From Dongia_B soli (GTDB lineage: Bacteria > Pseudomonadota > Alphaproteobacteria > Dongiales > Dongiaceae), in assembly GCF_034044715.1 (NCBI RefSeq), contig NZ_JAXCLW010000003.1:62001-126000 (forward strand): a DNA stretch of 64,000 bases. The letters are read 5' to 3'. Positions 60,835-64,000 of the stretch are shown in pieces. The notes under the pieces were generated by a model. It saw only the letters and a list, made by a program, of their open reading frames with translations. It was not told the DNA's origin and ran no database searches. The translations under genes and the position numbers were made by a program. Each line of letters starts with the position of its first letter. The stretch's first letter is position 1.

Positions 60835-62544
60835 TCAGTGCTTCGAGTAGAAACTCGCCAGGCCATTGCCGCGATAATCATTGCGCATGACGCAGCTATC
60901 CGGTTTGGTCGGCGCACCGCCAGGGCAATAGATGGCGTTGACCCGGCCCAGGCCATTGCGCTGCTCCACCTGGAAGCCCGCGGCGGTCAGGGCCGATACA
61001 TCCGCACCATCTTCGTAGAAGACCTTATCCGGTTCGCCGTTGTGAAACACCCGTGGCGCCAGGATGGCCTTGTCCAGGGGAACGTCCTGCCCCATGACCC
61101 GATGCAAAATCACGGCTTGGGCAATGGCGCCCGGCATACCGCCGCTGGCAGCCGATGCGTAATAGAATTCGCCATTATGCTGGTTGGCGACAATCATCGG
61201 GGCCAAGGCACTGAAGCCGGCACCCTGGTCATTCGGTGCCGGCGCCAGAATGATGCCCGTATCACCCGCCAGGCGACCGGCGCCGAACAAGGCATTCATC
61301 GTGAACGTACACGCGATTGCCATACCGTTAAGATCGGCGGCGACCGCGTTGACCGACCAGGGGTTTTCCGGCGACCTCTGCGCCGGCGGCACCAGCGCAG
61401 AGGCAGCGATGACACGACCCGGCTGATATCCCGACATCAACTCGCTGGTATGGTTGCTCGAGACGAGATCGGCGACCTCGCGTGTCGCCTCCCCCCCAGG
61501 CTTCATCCAGTTGCTGCGATCGGCCATCAAGCGCATGCTGGCGCTGGCCAGGAACTGCGTCTCGCTGTCCTTTCCTTTCGGCGCCGATCCCATGACATTC
61601 AGCATTTGTGCCGTGGTGACACCGCCCGATGCCGGCGGCTGTGGCAGATAAACGGTCTGATCGCCGAGCGGTACCTGCAGCGGGCTATACATGCTCGCTT
61701 TGAAGTCGCGGAGATCATCCACAGTCAGCGGGGCGCCAATCGCTTGTGCGGCATCCACCAGACGTTGCGCCAAGGGCCCGCTATAAAAGGCCCCGGCGCC
61801 GCGAGCGCGAATCTGACCGAGAACGGCGCCCAGTTGCGCCTGCCGCAGATTATCAGCCTCGCCCAGCGGCCGGCCTTCCGGTGTAACGAACAGACCGGCC
61901 ATCTGCGGATCGTCCCGCAGGATCGGTCCCGCCGCAGCGACGTCATTCGCCAGGGCCCGGCTGGCCGGCGTGCCCGCGGTTGCCAGTTTCTCGCCGGGCG
62001 CCACCAGCTGAGCCCATTGCAGCTTGCCGAAACCGGCCCAAAGGGCCGCCATGCCACGAACATTGCCGGGCACGGCAACTTTGCCGCCCGCCGCCATGCG
62101 CGGCAGGAAATCGATCACCTGGGTGTTCGACTTGTTCTTATCCCCTACCGGCTCATGCGCGATGCAGACGCCACCGCCGCCCAGCGAGGCGGCAGAAGGC
62201 ATGGTGACAGCCATGGTAAAATACATGGCGACCATCGCATCGGCCGCGTCACCGCCATTTGCCAGAATGTCCCGTCCGACCAGCGCCGCGCGAGGCTCAT
62301 CCGCCACGACGCCGCCATAGAAATCGGCAACCGAATAGAGATCGCCGGCATAGTTGACCGGTGCCGTATTGCAGGCGGTCAAATTGAGCAAAGCGACAGA
62401 TACCAGCCCCAAGCCACAATTTCGACGTATTTTGCCGGCCTTGCGGACGGATCCGCCAGCCACCAGCTGGGTCTTGTTCGTCGTGGTCTCGCTGGCGGCC
62501 TTGCCGCTGCGGCTCAGCCTATTATGATAACGCGGTAACATCAT
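60835..62544 (-). CDS. Gamma-glutamyltransferase-like lipoprotein
   Basis: A 569-residue Ntn-hydrolase of the gamma-glutamyltransferase family. A signal with lipobox (LNLTAC) predicts lipidation. GGNAADA-like DILANGGDAADAMVA and SAASLGGGGVCI mark the large subunit, and FGAGRLAGDTGIILAPAP and SAASGGMPGAIAQAV the small one. At the autoprocessing site, where GGT has Thr, I align Ser397 (NPW-S-VNAV). The ATG is 62544; longer frames upstream belong to another strand's gene. The substrate, glutathione or another gamma-glutamyl compound, is unknown. Confidence 0.85.
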   Translation of the reverse strand: MMLPRYHNRLSRSGKAASETTTNKTQLVAGGSVRKAGKIRRNCGLGLVSVALLNLTACNTAPVNYAGDLYSVADFYGGVVADEPRAALVGRDILANGGDAADAMVAMYFTMAVTMPSAASLGGGGVCIAHEPVGDKNKSNTQVIDFLPRMAAGGKVAVPGNVRGMAALWAGFGKLQWAQLVAPGEKLATAGTPASRALANDVAAAGPILRDDPQMAGLFVTPEGRPLGEADNLRQAQLGAVLGQIRARGAGAFYSGPLAQRLVDAAQAIGAPLTVDDLRDFKASMYSPLQVPLGDQTVYLPQPPASGGVTTAQMLNVMGSAPKGKDSETQFLASASMRLMADRSNWMKPGGEATREVADLVSSNHTSELMSGYQPGRVIAASALVPPAQRSPENPWSVNAVAADLNGMAIACTFTMNALFGAGRLAGDTGIILAPAPNDQGAGFSALAPMIVANQHNGEFYYASAASGGMPGAIAQAVILHRVMGQDVPLDKAILAPRVFHNGEPDKVFYEDGADVSALTAAGFQVEQRNGLGRVNAIYCPGGAPTKPDSCVMRNDYRGNGLASFYSKH

Positions 62545-62601
62545 GCACTCCGCTTGTGGCGCCTCGATCGGTTTGGCGGAGCATAATGAAGGATCCGCAA
62601 T

Positions 62602-64000
62602 GTGATCAACAGATCGATCTTCGGCCGGCCTAGAGCTTTTGCCCCTGTGCCTGGACGACCGCCGAGTCGTCGGGGCTGGAATGGTCTTTTTGCCCGTCGC
62701 CTGATTGCCGGCGCGCTGATTCTGGCCTGGTTGGCAGGTCCTATCGGCGTGATTCCCGCCCAGGCGCAGGCGACCGGCGGCTTGATTCGGGATGCCGAGA
62801 TCGAAGCGACCATTCGCGCCTATGCCGAACCACTGTTCACTGCGGCGGGGCTCGACGCGCCTTTCGTCCAGGTGCACCTGATCAATGATGATCGCATCAA
62901 CGCCTTTGTCGCCGGCGGCCAACAGTTGTTCCTGAATACCGGCCTGTTGATGAAATCGAAAAACGCCAATCAGGTGATCGGCGTCATTGCCCACGAAACC
63001 GGTCATATGGCCGGCGGGCATCTGGCGCGCCTTCAGGACGAGTTGCGCAATCGTACAATCGAATCGATCATCGGCTTGGTCGCCGGTATCGGCGCCGGTG
63101 TCGCGGCGGGGAATGCGGGTGTGGGCGCCGGCGCGGTCATGCTGGGCCAGGACATAACGCGCCGTGGCTTCCTGCAATATAGCCGCACCCAGGAATCTTC
63201 CGCAGACCAAGCCGGTATGAAATTCCTCGACGCCACGCACCAATCCTCGCGCGGCCTGCTGGAGTTCTTCCAGATTCTCGAAGGCGAAATGGCCCTGCTT
63301 GGTGCCAATCAGGATCCCTACCTGCAAACCCACCCTTTGGTGCCCGAGCGTATCGATGCCGTCCAAGCCCATGTCGATCAGTCGCCTTATAGCAATGACA
63401 AGGAACCAGCGGAATTCGACATCATGCATGACCGCATGGTGGCGAAGCTGGTCGGCTTCCTGAAGCCGCTCAATCAGGTGTTGCAGCAATATCCAACAAG
63501 CGATCAGTCGGTACCGGCACGCTATGCCCGTGCTATCGCGCTGTTCCGCGTTTCACGCTTGCCGGAATCGCTCAACGAGATGGACAGCTTGTTGCGGGAT
63601 GCGCCGAATGATCCCTTCTTTCTGGAGCAAAAAGGACAGATCCTGTTCCAGAATGGCCGCATCAAGGATGCACTGCCTTATTATAAGAAGGCCCTGGACC
63701 TGAAACCCACAGAACCGCTGCTGCGTCAGGAAGTGGCGCAGGTAATGCTCGAGACCGAGGATCCCCAATACCTGAAATCGGCCATCGCCAATCTCAACGA
63801 AGCGACCCGGCTCGAGCCGAACGACGCCTCTTCGTGGCGCTTCATGGCGGTTGCGCAGGGCCGTGCCGGCAACCTGCCGGAAGCGGCCCTGGCGCAGGCC
63901 GAAGAGCAATTGGCGCGCGGTAAGAAGAAGCAGGCGAAATACTTCGCCAACAAAGCGATGGACGGCCTGCCGATGGGATCACCCAGTTGGCAACGGGCCC
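62602..64000 (+). CDS. M48 metalloprotease with TPR-like region (partial)
   Basis: Starts at GTG 62602 (AAGGA upstream; the nearby ATG frames stop quickly) and runs off the window after 466 codons. A hydrophobic signal (LIAGALILAWLAGP...AQA) suggests export. The zinc motif is HETGHMAGGH, followed by ESSADQAGMKFL with the third ligand Glu. After about residue 290 come TPR-like helices (YARAIALF, DAPNDPFFLEQKGQILFQNG). This is a BepA/YfgC-like layout, an outer-membrane quality-control protease, but that role is inferred. It is divergent from the GGT-like gene with 57 bp between. Confidence 0.9.
   Translation, partial: MINRSIFGRPRAFAPVPGRPPSRRGWNGLFARRLIAGALILAWLAGPIGVIPAQAQATGGLIRDAEIEATIRAYAEPLFTAAGLDAPFVQVHLINDDRINAFVAGGQQLFLNTGLLMKSKNANQVIGVIAHETGHMAGGHLARLQDELRNRTIESIIGLVAGIGAGVAAGNAGVGAGAVMLGQDITRRGFLQYSRTQESSADQAGMKFLDATHQSSRGLLEFFQILEGEMALLGANQDPYLQTHPLVPERIDAVQAHVDQSPYSNDKEPAEFDIMHDRMVAKLVGFLKPLNQVLQQYPTSDQSVPARYARAIALFRVSRLPESLNEMDSLLRDAPNDPFFLEQKGQILFQNGRIKDALPYYKKALDLKPTEPLLRQEVAQVMLETEDPQYLKSAIANLNEATRLEPNDASSWRFMAVAQGRAGNLPEAALAQAEEQLARGKKKQAKYFANKAMDGLPMGSPSWQRA

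Noticed and set aside
60667..62538. A 623-residue plus-strand ORF
   Set aside because: Antisense shadow of the GGT-like gene; no recognisable motifs and low-complexity His/Arg/Gln translation typical of shadows.
60835..63489. An 884-residue minus-strand ORF
   Set aside because: Only the part up to 62544 is gamma-glutamyltransferase-like and has a signal peptide; the rest is antisense to the M48 protease.
1..64000. CRISPR array, rRNA operon or complete insertion sequence
   Set aside because: No regularly spaced repeat series, rRNA segment or transposase was seen anywhere in the window.

Overview
The window looks like chromosomal DNA of a high-GC alphaproteobacterium, most likely of the Rhodospirillales type. 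This rests on overall gene content: an isc operon of alphaproteobacterial style with cysE and two cysteine desulfurases, RNase E with a long insertion in its S1 domain next to the amiC/mrcA/prfB block, glnE, and a bioBAFHC operon. I made no database comparison, so the taxonomic placement is an inference.

Layout. 1-5.2 kb: the tail of an unknown gene, a YgiQ-type radical SAM protein, an isochorismatase-like hydrolase, and a tetR-SDR-SDR operon behind a clear palindromic operator. 5.5-19.5 kb: a selenocysteine/formate dehydrogenase block. It holds an unrecognised membrane-anchored Cys-rich protein, selD, then fdnG (with an in-frame UGA = Sec200 and a SECIS-like hairpin), fdnH, fdnI, fdhE, selA, a Sel1-repeat gene, selB and selC. 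The block is bracketed by a perfect 21-bp direct repeat that is the 3' end of the tRNA(CAU) gene at 19476-19550, so it may be an integrated (now integrase-less) island carrying everything needed to make and use selenocysteine. selC lies inside the 3' end of the selB reading frame.

19.6-31.7 kb: an SCP2-domain protein, mnmA, and a long leftward operon cysE-iscR-(cysteine desulfurase)-iscS-iscU-iscA-hscB-hscA-fdx-iscX, followed by two unrecognised enzymes (an alpha/beta hydrolase and a 2-oxoglutarate/Fe(II)-oxygenase-like protein). A sigma70-like promoter overlapped by an IscR-like box precedes cysE. mnmA, which needs sulfur from IscS, sits just after this operon. 31.8-44.3 kb: housekeeping genes (alpha/beta hydrolase, anmK, tyrS, a large AsmA-like protein, glnE, bcp, a DUF455 ferritin-like protein) and amtB behind a sigma54 promoter. 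44.4-53.7 kb: prfB with the classical programmed +1 frameshift, mrcA, amiC and the divergent rne, whose S1 insertion carries a striking His/Asp tract.

53.8-59.6 kb: biotin synthesis, with bioD divergent from bioB-bioA-bioF-bioH-like-bioC; the last genes overlap, suggesting translational coupling. 59.6-64 kb: an aminotransferase, a gamma-glutamyltransferase-like lipoprotein with an apparent Ser at the catalytic Thr position, and the start of an M48 metalloprotease with a TPR-like region that runs off the window.

The most unusual points are the tRNA-derived repeats around the selenocysteine block, the selB/selC overlap, the Cys-rich orphan protein at its left edge, and the unassigned enzyme pair at the end of the isc operon.
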